From positions 1-17,360 of the forward strand of contig DVMJ01000075.1 of assembly GCA_018715065.1 (NCBI GenBank): 17,360 nt of DNA, written 5' to 3'. This document shows, one piece after another, positions 7,584-14,471 of this stretch. The number at the start of each line of letters is the position of its first letter. Within the stretch, counting starts at the first letter, position 1. Under the pieces are notes generated by a model. It did not search any database, was not told where the DNA came from, and saw only the letters and a program-made list of their open reading frames with translations. This DNA is from Fimiplasma intestinipullorum. Lineage in GTDB: Bacteria; Bacillota_I; Bacilli_A; Erysipelotrichales; Coprobacillaceae. A program made the position numbers and the translations under genes.

Positions 7584-8157
7584 AACGTGTCCGATCATCT
7601 TGATCAATGGTTGAGATGACGCGACAAGGCGAACCAACGGCCACACTATTGGCAGGAATATCATGGGTAACCACACTACCTGCCCCAATCACACAACCAT
7701 CACCAATGGTTACGCCGGGCAGAACGACAACATGTCCACCAAACCAGACATTAGATCCAATCGTAATAGGCAATGCTTTTTCCAGTCCCGCGTTGCGCAT
7801 TGTATAATTCAACGGATGGCTGGCTGTGTAAAAACCGCAATGCGGACCAATAAACACATGATCCCCAATCGTGATCGGTGCACAATCCATCAAATAACAA
7901 TTCGTATTAATGAAGACCTGTTTTCCCAAATGAATATGATAACCATAATCGCAGCTAAAAGGACTGATAACTTCCAGACCTTCTCCGGCTTTCCCGATTA
8001 ATTGCTGGAGGATCTGCTGACGTTTCTCTCGTTCAGACTGACGCGTCTGATTCAGATCAAAGCAAAGATCTATCGCTGCAACGCGCTCTTCAAGCAGTTC
8101 TTCATCAAAGTTAGCATCATACCATTCGCCCAGATCCCTTTTTTCCTTTTCACTCAT
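7582..8157 (-). CDS. Sugar O-acetyltransferase, LacA/Maa family
   Basis: A 191-residue hexapeptide-repeat (left-handed beta-helix) acyltransferase that moves acetyl from acetyl-CoA onto a sugar hydroxyl. The N-terminal helical region (MSEKEKRDLGEWYDANFDEE onward) matches the Maa/LacA/NodL N-terminal domain. Hexapeptide repeats include ITIGDHVFIGPHCG and ITIGSNVWFGGHVVV. The catalytic His is H114 in FYTASHPL. The C-terminal coil PGVTIGDGCVIGAGSVVTHD and SVAVGSPCRVI, which contributes the acetyl-CoA site, is complete. Usual length is 180-205. The start is Met 8157, with AAGGAGGAAG a few bases upstream; the in-frame ATG at 8187 would place the Shine-Dalgarno inside the gene. It is probably cytoplasmic and used to detoxify non-metabolised sugars. 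Specificity (maltose, galactoside or other) cannot be read from sequence. Confidence 0.93.
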   Translation of the reverse strand: MSEKEKRDLGEWYDANFDEELLEERVAAIDLCFDLNQTRQSEREKRQQILQQLIGKAGEGLEVISPFSCDYGYHIHLGKQVFINTNCYLMDCAPITIGDHVFIGPHCGFYTASHPLNYTMRNAGLEKALPITIGSNVWFGGHVVVLPGVTIGDGCVIGAGSVVTHDIPANSVAVGSPCRVISTIDQDDRTR

Positions 8158-8177
8158 CTTTCTTCCTCCTTGAATCC

Positions 8178-8206
8178 ATTTTAGCACGCCTCAAAACGCA
8201 CTTCAA
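8178..8206 (-). promoter_or_regulatory. Promoter of the sugar O-acetyltransferase gene
   Basis: Minus-strand TTGAAG (8206-8201), 17 bp, TAAAAT (8183-8178), with a TGC extended -10. It lies about 20 bp from the start codon, giving a short leader. Confidence 0.72.
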
Positions 8207-8234
8207 TTCTTTGAGAGCGAATAGTCATATCATT

Positions 8235-8263
8235 TTTCAAGCGAGTCAAAAATATGTTACAAT
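8235..8263 (+). promoter_or_regulatory. Promoter of the 132-residue unknown gene
   Basis: TGTTACAAT (8255-8263) is an extended -10 with TACAAT at 8258-8263. The -35, TTTCAA (8235-8240, 17-bp spacer), is weak. It is divergent from and close to the acetyltransferase promoter. Confidence 0.6.
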
Positions 8264-8287
8264 AAATTTAAAGAAAGGGGTGGGATC

Positions 8288-8686
8288 ATGCTAGATAATA
8301 TGTTAGATGCCCTAAAGAAAACACCTGAATTATTAACCATTTATGAAAAATTAAAGACAACTCTGCAAGAACGTTACCCTGCAACCGTGATTGCCTGTCA
8401 GGCCAGCCAGATTGCCTTTGTGCACGACGAGCTCCCTTACCTGGTGGTCACTCTTCCACACCGCAAAAAAGCCGGGCAGGAGCCGTATTTGATTTTATCC
8501 GTCTTTCTATCCAAGCGATTAGATAATTCCCGGTTTGTCCAAATTACAGAACCTTATGCTAATGTTTGGCTGCATCATCTATTTCTGCACTGTGTGCAGG
8601 ATTTAGACACGGACATCTTGCAGTGGATCGACCTGGCTTATCGGGAAAATGAGTTAACCTCTATTCCGAAGATCACACATGTTTAA
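8288..8686 (+). CDS. Conserved-looking protein of unknown function, possibly DUF5655-like
   Basis: A 132-residue soluble protein with no signal peptide or membrane segment. It starts with a helix (LDNMLDALKKTPELLTIYEK), followed by a beta-rich middle (ASQIAFVHDE, YLVVTLPHRKK, YLILSVFLSK) and an ending ITEPYANVWLHHLFL with DLDTDILQWIDLAYRENE. The order 'start helix, IAF strand, V strand, hydrophobic strand, W-H-H, D-L-D, terminal AY helix' recalls DUF5655-type proteins, which are themselves uncharacterised. I base this on overall pattern only. AGGGGTGGG precedes ATG 8288. The gene is monocistronic, with its own promoter and a terminator that overlaps the stop. No neighbour suggests a function. 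Confidence 0.75.
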   Translation: MLDNMLDALKKTPELLTIYEKLKTTLQERYPATVIACQASQIAFVHDELPYLVVTLPHRKKAGQEPYLILSVFLSKRLDNSRFVQITEPYANVWLHHLFLHCVQDLDTDILQWIDLAYRENELTSIPKITHV

Positions 8687-8709
8687 ACCCGCACGATGTG
8701 CGGGTTTTT
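8686..8709. terminator. Intrinsic terminator between convergent genes
   Basis: AACCCGCAC (8686-8694) pairs perfectly with GTGCGGGTT (8698-8706) around a 3-nt loop, then T to 8709. It starts in the stop codon of the 132-residue gene. On the minus strand it is preceded by AAAAA and followed by TTTAAA, so it may also end the C39 protease transcript. Confidence 0.88.
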
Positions 8710-8736
8710 CGTAGATCGCTTATGAAATATCCGGCC

Positions 8737-10176
8737 TTATTCAATAATCAGTGCCATGGCGCCCATGCTTGCATAGGCCGTCTCAAAGTCTGTTTTATCG
8801 ATGATTGCCAGACCTCGCAATGGGTCATTCAAATAAACACTATCCTCATCATATCCAATCAGGACCAGACAATGTTCATTTAGCGGGAAAACAATTTCAG
8901 TTTCGGTGTATGTCCCATCACTTTGTTTGACATACCAGCTAATCGTATCAGAATAAGATACATCTAACATATTGGTCGTGACCCACACCTGTACAGGATG
9001 GCCGGTATTCAAGTAATAGTAAAGTGCCTTTGCACTAGAACCGGTTAGATCTCGGACCTGATGGCTTCCACCATTTGCATCAATCAGATTCTGCATCGTA
9101 TTCAGAATAGGCTTTAAATACACGCCGTAGCCTGTTTCGCTCATATTACCAGCAAACGCCTCATTAGGATCTGGGCCATACAATTGTCCATCCACTGTTT
9201 CCATGGTCATGGAAGGAACACTTTCTGCCATCTCTTCCAAACTGATGTCATAGCCATAGTACTGCAGCAGCATGGTTGCACACGTTGCTTCACAGCCATT
9301 GTAATATTCAGGCATCTGTAGAATCATTGGAACTTCATCTAGACGTAATGAGGACTCACCGACGTATATGGTACGTGATGCTGATGTTTCATTCCCTGCA
9401 CTATCCTGAATCGTGTATGTGACAGGATATGCCCCTACTTGACTGTAATCCACTTCGCCGCTTGTCTGAATATTCGCCGTACAGTCACCATCGACATTAT
9501 CAGTGGCCAATATGCCCCCACTCATGCTGACAGAACTATTCAGAGGAACAAAAATATCTTCGACACCGCTGAGTTCAGGGGCACTGATATCTCGAACCTC
9601 AACATTAAAGCTCTGTGTCGTCGAATTCCCATTCACATCCGTTGCACTCACACTCACCGTGTACTTTCCCTGTGTGGATAGATCTAAGGCATCTGCATTG
9701 ATGCTCACCTCACAGTTACGCATAGAATTGTCAGAGACGGTAATGGCTGTATTTAAATCAAATTCCTCATCCATATATGGAAAGATCTCTGGACATTCAA
9801 TGGTCGGCGCAAGTGTATCCTGATAAGTCAGGATCAGAGGATAAATATGTCCATCATAACGTAAGATGGCTGTATAAGTACCAATCGCAGGCAGCGTGTT
9901 ATCTTCATCAATATATTTTAAATCATCTACGATAAGTTCCATTTCACTGGACATTGTCTGTTTTTCGGATTCTGAATAAAAATAGAGATTTAAATAGTCA
10001 TCGATTTGTGTGCTGACAGGCTCTCCTATTTCAAAAGTAATGTAGCCACTATTTTTGGCAGAAATCTGAGACCGTCCATAAAGAATCATAATTGCAGCAA
10101 TGACAATGAATCCCACTAGACCAATTAAGATTTTAGCTCGATAGTTCAATCTTCTACGCTTTTGGCTCAATCGCAT
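8737..10176 (-). CDS. Membrane-anchored C39-type cysteine peptidase with two Ig-like domains
   Basis: A 479-residue extracellular protein. A basic N-terminus (RLSQKRRRLNYRAK) and one hydrophobic segment (about 15-34) form an uncleaved signal anchor. Residues 45-118 are a linker or receptor-like region; 122-196 and 198-272 are two bacterial Ig-like (DUF5011/HYR type) repeats, each opening with an APxx(E) strand and carrying the GKYTVSVSATDVNGN or GAYPVTYTIQDSAGNE signature. The C-terminal part (about 280-479) is a C39_2-type papain-like domain: oxyanion Q287 in LQMPEYYNGCEATC, nucleophile C295, H435 in NEHCLVLIGY and D451 in YLNDPLRG. Secreted members of this family cleave or bind peptides at the cell surface; the substrate is unknown. 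Start: AGGAGG lies only 2 nt before ATG 10176 but 8 nt before an in-frame TTG (10170-10168), so translation may start at TTG. It has its own strong promoter. Confidence 0.88.
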   Translation of the reverse strand: MRLSQKRRRLNYRAKILIGLVGFIVIAAIMILYGRSQISAKNSGYITFEIGEPVSTQIDDYLNLYFYSESEKQTMSSEMELIVDDLKYIDEDNTLPAIGTYTAILRYDGHIYPLILTYQDTLAPTIECPEIFPYMDEEFDLNTAITVSDNSMRNCEVSINADALDLSTQGKYTVSVSATDVNGNSTTQSFNVEVRDISAPELSGVEDIFVPLNSSVSMSGGILATDNVDGDCTANIQTSGEVDYSQVGAYPVTYTIQDSAGNETSASRTIYVGESSLRLDEVPMILQMPEYYNGCEATCATMLLQYYGYDISLEEMAESVPSMTMETVDGQLYGPDPNEAFAGNMSETGYGVYLKPILNTMQNLIDANGGSHQVRDLTGSSAKALYYYLNTGHPVQVWVTTNMLDVSYSDTISWYVKQSDGTYTETEIVFPLNEHCLVLIGYDEDSVYLNDPLRGLAIIDKTDFETAYASMGAMALIIE

Positions 10177-10204
10177 TCCCTCCTATCTAAAAGATGATAA
10201 ATTT

Positions 10205-10233
10205 ATATTAACCTTTTCATTTTTTCTTGTCAA
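10205..10233 (-). promoter_or_regulatory. Strong sigma-A promoter of the C39 peptidase gene
   Basis: Minus-strand TTGACA (10233-10228), a 17-bp spacer, TAATAT (10210-10205). The -35 is perfect and the -10 matches at five positions. It lies about 28 bp before the start region. Confidence 0.88.
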
Positions 10234-10284
10234 GGTCTTTAGAAGTGAACGGTTTGTGAAATTCATTGAACATTTTGGGAATCT

Positions 10285-10323
10285 AAAAGCAAAAGTCGAT
10301 CACTAGATATAACTGTGATCGAC
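10285..10323 (-). terminator. Intrinsic terminator overlapping the end of the CDF exporter gene
   Basis: On the minus strand GTCGATCAC (10323-10315) pairs perfectly with GTGATCGAC (10303-10295) around an 11-nt loop, followed by TTTTGCTTTT (10294-10285). The last six codons and the stop of the exporter are inside the hairpin. Confidence 0.82.
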
Positions 10324-11469
10324 ATTAATAACGGTGTAGTATTTGGGGTTGATCTGTTTGATTTTTTCATCAATAACTTTCTTCAGAGCTATTTCATCCC
10401 GATAATCATCAGCCGGCAGCACCACATCAAAGATAAGATTGGTATGGGTAGGACCCGGAACGATGCGGAAATCATGAATACTGTAATTTTCATTAATTTC
10501 CTTCACACAAGAGGCTGTTTTCTCACGCAGTTCATTGGTGAAAGGATCATTCGTAACGATAGGATCCATATGGATGGTTGTCAGGGCATGAAATTTTTCC
10601 AGCATCTCCCTTTCTATCTGATCGATTTCATCATGAATCGCCAGAAGATCTGCATCGCTGGATACTTCAGCATGTAAAGTGATAAAACAACGCGAAGGAC
10701 CATAGTCATGGACCATCAGATCATGGACACCAATGACACTCTCATGACTCATCACAAATTCGTGAATCGCATTGACAAAAGCTGGATCCGGTGCTTTTCC
10801 CAGCAGTGGTGTGACTGTATCTGAAAAAACATCCAGTCCGGCTTTAAATACAAAAATAGAAACAAAAAAACCAATATAACCATCGATTGGAAAAGAATTG
10901 AATTTGGCAAAGACCAGTGAAAACAATGTTGCCGATGTTGAGATCACGTCATTCAAACTATCCTGACTGGCTGCCTTTAAACTGCTGGAATCGATCTTAT
11001 CACCAATTTTTCGATTAAAATATCCCATCCACAACTTGACGGCAATTGAAAACAGGAGCACCCCTAACGTCACATAGCTAAAACTAATTGCTTCTGGATG
11101 AAAGATCTTGGTGACAGATTCTTTAAACGATGATAAAGCAACCAAAATGATCAAAAAAGCAATGATCATTCCAGTGATATATTCGATTCGACCATGTCCG
11201 TAAGGATGATCACTATCCGGATGCTTGCCTGCAAGCTTAAAACCAAATAAGGTTGCCACATTGCTGCCGGCATCTGAAAGGTTATTTAAAGCATCCGCCT
11301 GAATCGAGACCGAGTGAGATAAAATACCCACAAGCATCTTAAAGACACATAAAACGGCATTGCATAAAATACTGATCAGGCTGGTCAACGTTCCATAAGC
11401 TTCCCGCACCTGATCATTTTTCACATCGTCTGCATTTTTGATCAGATGTTTAATTAAAAAGTTAGTCAT
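10303..11469 (-). CDS. Cation diffusion facilitator (CDF) metal exporter, probably manganese type
   Basis: A 388-residue CDF transporter that exports divalent metal in exchange for protons. Six hydrophobic segments lie within residues 28-215, followed by a cytoplasmic domain with HALTTIHMDP and a further tail (DFRIVPGPTHTNLIFDVVLP) longer than in minimal CDFs. TM2 has ADALNNLSDAGSN, giving N62xxxD66, and TM5 has SQDSLNDVIST, giving D170xxxD174. Known zinc CDFs usually carry a His in the TM5 pair; the N-D-D-D set is that described for manganese exporters such as MntE. HPDSDHPYGHGRIEYI (83-98) is the family loop. It is the second gene of an operon behind a 117-residue gene, with a terminator hairpin only 23 bp before its start, so it may be expressed at a reduced or regulated level. 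AAAGGGG precedes ATG 11469. Confidence 0.93.
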   Translation of the reverse strand: MTNFLIKHLIKNADDVKNDQVREAYGTLTSLISILCNAVLCVFKMLVGILSHSVSIQADALNNLSDAGSNVATLFGFKLAGKHPDSDHPYGHGRIEYITGMIIAFLIILVALSSFKESVTKIFHPEAISFSYVTLGVLLFSIAVKLWMGYFNRKIGDKIDSSSLKAASQDSLNDVISTSATLFSLVFAKFNSFPIDGYIGFFVSIFVFKAGLDVFSDTVTPLLGKAPDPAFVNAIHEFVMSHESVIGVHDLMVHDYGPSRCFITLHAEVSSDADLLAIHDEIDQIEREMLEKFHALTTIHMDPIVTNDPFTNELREKTASCVKEINENYSIHDFRIVPGPTHTNLIFDVVLPADDYRDEIALKKVIDEKIKQINPKYYTVINVDHSYI

Positions 11470-11491
11470 CGCTATCCCCTTTCCTCATAAC

Positions 11492-11514
11492 AAAAAGATA
11501 GAGCACACTCTATC
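11492..11514 (-). terminator. Intrinsic terminator inside the two-gene operon, in front of the CDF gene
   Basis: Minus-strand GATAGAG (11514-11508) pairs with CTCTATC (11503-11497) around TGTG, followed by five T (11496-11492). It sits 3 bp past the stop of the upstream gene and 22 bp before the CDF start codon, with the CDF Shine-Dalgarno just beyond it. Confidence 0.78.
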
Positions 11515-11517
11515 CTT

Positions 11518-11871
11518 TTAGACAATATTCACTAACAGATCCTGTCCATTCACGGATTCAATCAGATCTGCTTCTCGCAACTCATTTAAATATTGATGCA
11601 CTTTTTCCTCATCCACTTTTTTATTCATTAATTTCGCTAACGGCATCGCCATCTGCTGAATACCATAGCTTAACAACGCATCCCCATTATCGTTGAAATG
11701 TGGTTCACTGAGAACAAGGTGCAGCAAGCCGATATAAGCCCATTTCACTTCAAGCCGTAAATTACGATAGGCAATTTGCTTAAATAAGGCTCCAGGTACA
11801 TAAAAGTCTTTCTGAATATCGTATCCGCTCAGAATCTGGTCGATATCCTCCTGACGATAAAAACGATTCAT
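11518..11871 (-). CDS. Small protein resembling the RepA_N / DnaD-type winged helix, function unknown
   Basis: A 117-residue soluble protein. The layout DFYVPGALFKQIAYRNLRLE (22-41), VKWAYIGLLHLVLSEPHFND, then a region around SYGIQQMAMPLAKLMNKKVD and the helix EEKVHQYLNELREADLIE recalls the N-terminal winged-helix domain of RepA_N replication initiators. In those the order is 'FY.VPKALF...Y..LS..AKLLYALL.DR..LS', then an HTH and 'V...L.EL...GLI'. The full initiator is over 250 residues, so this would be only the DNA-binding part. No plasmid features are nearby; a chromosomal regulator or an orphan domain is more likely. AAGGAAGG precedes ATG 11871. It is first in an operon with the CDF exporter and might regulate it, but that is inference from position. 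Confidence 0.7.
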   Translation of the reverse strand: MNRFYRQEDIDQILSGYDIQKDFYVPGALFKQIAYRNLRLEVKWAYIGLLHLVLSEPHFNDNGDALLSYGIQQMAMPLAKLMNKKVDEEKVHQYLNELREADLIESVNGQDLLVNIV

Positions 11872-11898
11872 AGATCTTCCTTCCTTTCATTGATAGTG

Positions 11899-11927
11899 AT
11901 TATAGCATAAAATCTATCTAAAAACAA
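11899..11927 (-). promoter_or_regulatory. Promoter of the small HTH-like gene / CDF exporter operon
   Basis: Minus-strand TTGTTT (11927-11922), 17 bp, TATAAT (11904-11899), preceded by TGC for an extended -10. Transcription would start about 20 bp before the start codon. Confidence 0.8.
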
Positions 11928-11933
11928 TAAAGC

Positions 11934-12240
11934 TTGGCTTGCAAATCGAAAGTATCGCCGCATAAGAAACAAAGAAGAACGGAAATAAACAAGAACGATC
12001 AGTCCATGCACGTTTACTGTTCATTAGACAGCAGAACCTTTGCAAGAATCATGAGCAAGGCGTTAAATGTAATCCATTTTATGGATCCTCAGGTCTTCAA
12101 TCATCCTGACCAGGATTGAAGGATGGATCAGCCCATTGACTTCAAGTTTATGCCTGACCTCAAAGAAGCATACCGGTGATTGTTCGATGAAGACGTAAAA
12201 AGAGTTGCTCTACTAACTCAGACGGGTCAAAATTTGACAC
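11934..12240 (+). other. No intact gene; stop-interrupted plus-strand reading frame
   Basis: One plus-strand frame stays protein-like from about 11934 to 12240, reading FARIMSKALNVIHFMDPQVF, HPDQD, stop, RMDQPIDFKFMPDLKEAYR, stop, LFDEDVKRVALLTQTGQN. Two in-frame TGA codons (12117-12119, 12177-12179) break it, there is no Shine-Dalgarno, and the only open start is TTG. It could be a decayed gene I cannot name, or chance. CTTCAATC...GATTGAAG forms an 8-bp hairpin just at the first stop, without a T-tract. Confidence 0.3.
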
Positions 12241-12244
12241 AACA

Positions 12245-12272
12245 AAAGGCAGTTGATCAAACCTCTGCCTTT
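12245..12272 (-). terminator. Terminator-like hairpin at the end of the small membrane protein gene
   Basis: AAAGGCAG (12245-12252) pairs with CTGCCTTT (12265-12272). On the minus strand the stem is followed by TTTTGTTG, a broken T-tract, and the stop codon lies in the 12-nt loop. On the plus strand the T-tract is GTTTTAG. Confidence 0.6.
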
Positions 12273-12631
12273 GTTTTAGTCTCAATTTGAAGGCGCAGCT
12301 TATCTGCTTTCCAGACATAAAGATGATAGGTCTTTTGATCCGTATGAAGGCATACATGATGCTTTCCTCGCTGTTCAATTGTTTGAATGCTGTCATAAGT
12401 AACAAACTGCGGCAACAAGGCCACGATATAACTTCGATAACACATGACACCGTCATCAAATAACCGAATATAGAATTGCATGAATAACGAAATCACAATT
12501 AAAAAAGATAACAGCAGGGCAACGATCAATTTCATCCGATCCTGCGCGTGCAGGCTTAATCCAATCAATACACCATCTAAAATTGCTAATAGCAGCGCTA
12601 CTCCTAATCCGCGTAATTCTTTAAAGCGCAT
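12257..12631 (-). CDS. Small membrane protein with two TM helices and a short C-terminal beta domain
   Basis: A 124-residue protein I do not recognise. Residues about 8-27 and 34-56 are hydrophobic and probably span the membrane as a hairpin. The rest (DDGVMCYRSYIVALLPQFVT, YDSIQTIEQRGKHHVCLHTD, KTYHLYVWKADKL) alternates hydrophobic and polar residues and looks beta-rich. The order 'G(V/I)..Y...I..LPQF..YDSI..IE' resembles bacterial PH-like (YdbS/YdbT-type) domains, where a short strand after the membrane hairpin is followed by W or I 'sets the slope' strands; this is pattern resemblance only. It ends in TGA. The Shine-Dalgarno is weak (GGTGAG). It is divergent from gdhA and monocistronic. 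Confidence 0.7.
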   Translation of the reverse strand: MRFKELRGLGVALLLAILDGVLIGLSLHAQDRMKLIVALLLSFLIVISLFMQFYIRLFDDGVMCYRSYIVALLPQFVTYDSIQTIEQRGKHHVCLHTDQKTYHLYVWKADKLRLQIETKTKAEV

Positions 12632-12652
12632 GTTCTCACCACTTTCATCCTC

Positions 12653-12661
12653 ATTTTAACA
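12653..12661 (-). promoter_or_regulatory. Extended -10 of the small membrane protein gene
   Basis: Minus-strand TGTTAAAAT (12661-12653) is an extended -10; the hexamer 17 bp upstream (TTCCAT) is a poor -35. The element lies about 22 bp before the start codon. Confidence 0.45.
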
Positions 12662-12713
12662 AATCTGCCGACAAAATGGAATTAATAATTTATTCTATTT
12701 TTGATAAAAAAAC

Positions 12714-12742
12714 TTTATTTTTTAAAATAAATGAGCTACAAT
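12714..12742 (+). promoter_or_regulatory. gdhA promoter region with an 18-bp AT palindrome at the -35
   Basis: TACAAT (12737-12742) is a plausible -10, 28 bp before the gdhA start. Where the -35 should be lies TTTATTTT-TT-AAAATAAA (12714-12731), a perfect inverted repeat of 8-bp arms; the nominal -35 (TTTATT) is poor. The layout would suit an activator- or repressor-controlled promoter, but a purely AT-rich palindrome may also arise by chance. Confidence 0.5.
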
Positions 12743-12770
12743 GATACCATAGATAAAGGGAGGTAACAAC

Positions 12771-14114
12771 ATGTCTTACGTTGAAACAGTACTCGATTCT
12801 GTAAAGAAAAAAAATCCAAACGAACCTGAATTCTATCAGGCTGTAGAAGAAGTTTTAGAAACATTAAAACCTGTTTTAGACCAGAATCCTGCTTATGAAA
12901 AAGCTGGTATTTTAGAAAGAATGGTTGAACCAGAACGTGCGATCTCCTTCCGGGTAACCTGGGTCGATGATAATGGCAAAGTTCAGGTCAATCGCGGTTA
13001 TCGTGTTCAGTTCAATGGCTCAGTCGGTCCATACAAAGGCGGCTTACGTTTCCATCCAAGCGTAAACTTGAGCATCATCAAGTTCTTAGGCTTTGAACAA
13101 GTCTTCAAAAACGCACTGACAACATTACCGATTGGCGGAGCCAAGGGTGGTTCTGATTTTGATCCACAGGGAAAAAGCGATGGCGAGATCATGCGTTTCT
13201 GCCAGGCCTTCATGACTGAGCTCTATCGTCATATCGGACCTGATATTGATGTACCAGCCGGTGACATCGGAGTAGGATCCAGAGAAATTGGTTATATGTA
13301 TGGTCAATATCGCCGCATTCGTGGTGCCTTTGAGAATGGTGTTTTAACTGGTAAACCATTGACATATGGTGGATCATTAATTCGCCCTGAAGCGACTGGT
13401 TATGGTGCAGTGTATTTTGCGGATGAGATCCTTAAACACTTTAATGACAGTTTAAAAGGCAAGACCATTATCTGTTCAGGTTACGGTAATGTCGCTTGGG
13501 GCGTATGTTTAAAAGCGCGTGACTACGGTGCAAAGGTCGTTTCCATTTCCGGACGTGATGGTTACGTCTATGATCCTGAAGGTATTACAACCGATGAGAA
13601 GATCAACTTCCTGCTGAAGATCCGTGGTTCAAACGATGTTAAGCTCGAAGACTATGCCAAAACATTCAACTGTCAGTTCTTCCCTAAAGAAAAGCCATGG
13701 GGAATCAAAGCTGACATGGCTTTCCCTTGTGCCACCCAAAATGAAATCGGCTTAGAGGAAGCAAAGACTTTAATGGCTAATGGCGTTAAATACATTATCG
13801 AAGGCGCCAATATGCCAACCACCCCAGAAGCGATCGCTTACTTTACTCAAAATGGCGGTATTCTGGCACCAGCGAAAGCTGCAAATGCCGGTGGGGTTGC
13901 CTGCAGTGCTTTAGAAATGAGTCAGAACTCCATGCGTTATGCCTGGACCAGAGAAGAAGTCGATGAGAAATTACATCAGATCATGATTTCTATCCATGAT
14001 GCTTGTAGAACAGCTAGTGAAAAATACGGTTTAGGCTATGACCTGATTGCCGGAGCAAATATCGCAGGCTTTGAGAAAGTCGCTGAAGCGATGTTAAGTC
14101 AAGGTATCTTCTAA
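12771..14114 (+). CDS. gdhA: NADP-type glutamate dehydrogenase
   Basis: A 447-residue hexameric-type glutamate dehydrogenase that interconverts 2-oxoglutarate plus ammonia and glutamate in the cytoplasm, linking carbon and nitrogen metabolism. The N-terminal substrate domain has the glutamate-binding PYKGGLRFHPSV (K89), K113, the catalytic LPIGGAKGGSDFDP (K125) and PAGDIGVGSREIG (D165). The Rossmann domain has SGYGNVAWGV (236-245) followed by VVSISGRDGYVYD, where Ser/Arg after the second strand rather than an acidic residue fits NADP(H). RPEATGYGAVYF (205-216) and GANMPTT are also typical. Length and motifs match the small (about 450-residue) bacterial GdhA class. AAAGGGAGG ends 7 nt before ATG 12771. 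It is monocistronic: its own promoter, and a strong terminator directly after the stop. Confidence 0.97.
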   Translation: MSYVETVLDSVKKKNPNEPEFYQAVEEVLETLKPVLDQNPAYEKAGILERMVEPERAISFRVTWVDDNGKVQVNRGYRVQFNGSVGPYKGGLRFHPSVNLSIIKFLGFEQVFKNALTTLPIGGAKGGSDFDPQGKSDGEIMRFCQAFMTELYRHIGPDIDVPAGDIGVGSREIGYMYGQYRRIRGAFENGVLTGKPLTYGGSLIRPEATGYGAVYFADEILKHFNDSLKGKTIICSGYGNVAWGVCLKARDYGAKVVSISGRDGYVYDPEGITTDEKINFLLKIRGSNDVKLEDYAKTFNCQFFPKEKPWGIKADMAFPCATQNEIGLEEAKTLMANGVKYIIEGANMPTTPEAIAYFTQNGGILAPAKAANAGGVACSALEMSQNSMRYAWTREEVDEKLHQIMISIHDACRTASEKYGLGYDLIAGANIAGFEKVAEAMLSQGIF

Positions 14115-14140
14115 AAATCACCCATTGGGTGATTTTTTTT
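14115..14140 (+). terminator. Intrinsic terminator of gdhA
   Basis: AAATCACCC (14115-14123) pairs perfectly with GGGTGATTT (14127-14135) around ATT, followed by an eight-base T-tract to 14140. It starts in the base after the stop. Confidence 0.92.
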
Positions 14141-14144
14141 CACG

Positions 14145-14400
14145 AAAAGTACCTTCAAAATGAAGTGAACCAAATCCTTATACGTTTTGGATAACATATC
14201 GTAATATGTTGAACTTTTAATTTGAATATCTTAGTAAGGATCCTAAGTGGATATTTACGCTGCAGTTGATAAACCACCATGACTTTTTCTTCGGTTGTCG
14301 ATTCTTTCTTGCCTGATCTGCAGCTCTGCATTTTTGAGGTATTCATTCTCCGCTTCCAGATACTGATCCCTCCATTACTAAATAAACCCTACGCAATCGC
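14145..14400 (-). pseudogene. IS3-family transposase fragment, multiply frameshifted
   Basis: Minus-strand pieces in different frames read as the junction of IS3 OrfA and OrfB. QYLEAENEYLKNAEL is the OrfA leucine-zipper end. KKESTTEEKVMVVYQLQRKY followed by PLRILTKIFKLKV is the OrfB start (compare 'KAKVVFELRHKYPLKLLLKIAGL'). After a frame change near 14211, STYYDMLSKTYKDLVHF continues where the family has 'STYYYYLKK'. The DDE catalytic core is entirely missing; the sequence runs straight into the left end of the element. It cannot be functional. Confidence 0.75.
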
Positions 14401-14471
14401 TGTGCTCGTAATAGATTGCCCCCTTTCTCTTCTTATATAATTCTTTTTTTTCCTCTTATCAGTTTGGTCAT

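Noticed and set aside
11518..11871. Plasmid replication origin or integrated plasmid
   Set aside because: Only a domain-sized protein is present, with no iterons, partition genes or relaxase, and it sits in an operon with a chromosomal-type metal exporter.
12117..12179. UGA read as Trp or Sec in the 11934-12240 frame
   Set aside because: UGA serves as the stop in the 12257-12631 and ArsR genes, there is no Shine-Dalgarno for the frame, and no selenocysteine-type hairpin follows the stops.
12160..12459. 99-residue minus-strand reading frame
   Set aside because: It lies in another frame of the 12257-12631 gene, runs through its terminator and has no Shine-Dalgarno.
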